From the NCBI GenBank assembly GCA_902363835.1, contig CABJBM010000007.1, positions 124,001 through 188,000 on the forward strand: 64,000 bases of DNA. Direction: 5' to 3'. Below, piece after piece: positions 63,866 through 64,000 of the stretch; positions within the stretch are counted from its first letter, which is position 1; each line of letters opens with the position of its first letter. This DNA comes from Lachnospiraceae bacterium (GTDB lineage Bacteria > Bacillota > Clostridia > Lachnospirales > Lachnospiraceae). The translations under genes were made by a program, and so were the position numbers. Below the pieces are notes generated by a model. It had not been told where the DNA came from. It did not search any database and worked only from the letters and a program-made list of their open reading frames with translations.

Positions 63866-64000
63866 TTAATTCTCCTTCTTATCATTAATAATTTCGATAT
63901 CCCTGTATCCATTTTCATACAACTGTTCCATCGTATAATCATAATCACCGACATCGCTTAACTTCTGCAAATATACGGTAGACCAAACTACCGCCACTAC
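63866..64000 (-). CDS. Partial phage gene, C-terminal end only (5' part outside window)
   Basis: The frame enters from the right edge and ends at TAA 63866-63868. The visible 44 residues include STVYLQKLSDVGDYDYTMEQ, then LYENGYRDIEIINDKKEN. Too little to identify. It continues the same operon, with the next gene's SD inside its last codons. Confidence 0.55.
   Translation of the reverse strand, partial: VVAVVWSTVYLQKLSDVGDYDYTMEQLYENGYRDIEIINDKKEN

Noticed and set aside
1..64000. CRISPR array, insertion sequence or tRNA gene
   Set aside because: No regularly spaced repeats, transposase-like ORF or tRNA cloverleaf was noticed on either strand. The only structural RNA gene I can support is tmRNA.

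Overview
This window looks like chromosome from an anaerobic Firmicute of the Lachnospiraceae type (Lacrimispora / Clostridium sensu lato). The evidence is an Rnf complex subunit, a K+-dependent membrane pyrophosphatase, rubredoxin, H2O-forming NADH oxidase, YesM/YesN-type sensing, DUF4914 and DUF2294 proteins, strong AGGAGG-type ribosome binding sites and a two-piece layout: a moderate-GC host backbone (1-50.6 kb) and a clearly AT-richer prophage (50.7 kb to the right edge). Almost everything is on the minus strand. These assignments rest on sequence recognition only; no database search was run.

Layout. 1-1.2 kb: start of an rnf operon (rnfC, cut by the left edge). 1.7-5.8 kb: MarR regulator plus a heterodimeric ABC drug exporter, with a 14-bp palindromic operator in front. 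6-7.5 kb: a RelA/SpoT-like protein with an apparent one-base frameshift, a Cys/Asn-rich peptide and a small orphan ORF. 7.5-17.7 kb: a BMP-type nucleoside uptake operon (lipoprotein, ATPase, two permeases) ending in a sulfatase and an internally deleted deoD, with a YesM/YesN two-component pair upstream. 17.8-18.5 kb: remnants of a cyclase and a MarR gene. 18.8-19.1 kb: tmRNA with its own promoter and terminator. 19.4-25.4 kb: NADH oxidase, class Ia ribonucleotide reductase with two NrdR-box-like sites, and a dihydrouridine synthase. 25.5-29.3 kb, plus strand: a secreted amidase and the Na+/H+-pumping pyrophosphatase. 29.3-30.3 kb: rubredoxin, cupin and ArsC/Spx-like proteins. 30.4-34.1 kb: uxuB, uxuA and a GntR regulator; the same 14-bp palindrome lies at both the uxuA and the regulator promoters, which makes a readable regulon. 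34.2-39 kb: DUF4914 P-loop protein, an MpsC-like protein and a GH36 alpha-galactosidase. 39.2-40.7 kb, plus strand: a DHA3-type (Mef-like) drug efflux pump behind a 12-codon leader peptide and mutually exclusive hairpins, an apparent ribosome-stalling attenuator. 40.9-44.3 kb: purE-purM-purN-purD. 44.6-50.6 kb: a chemoreceptor, an M29-type aminopeptidase with a large N-terminal extension, small membrane proteins, VanZ-like protein and pyrE, followed by a tandem pair of nearly identical 8-codon micro-ORFs.

50.7-64 kb: the integrase end of a tailed prophage inserted just upstream of pyrE. It holds integrase, excisionase-like gene, two small accessory genes (one a secreted cell-wall-binding-repeat protein), a tail-tip protein, a 2167-aa tape measure protein that itself carries cell-wall-binding repeats near its C-terminus, and upstream structural genes cut by the right edge.

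Functional themes. Rnf and the K+-dependent pyrophosphatase both build ion gradients. The nucleoside uptake operon has lost a working deoD. uxuA/uxuB and GH36 serve plant-polysaccharide sugars. The least described items are the efflux-pump attenuator, the micro-ORF pair, the frameshifted RelA/SpoT-like gene and the wall-binding tape measure protein.
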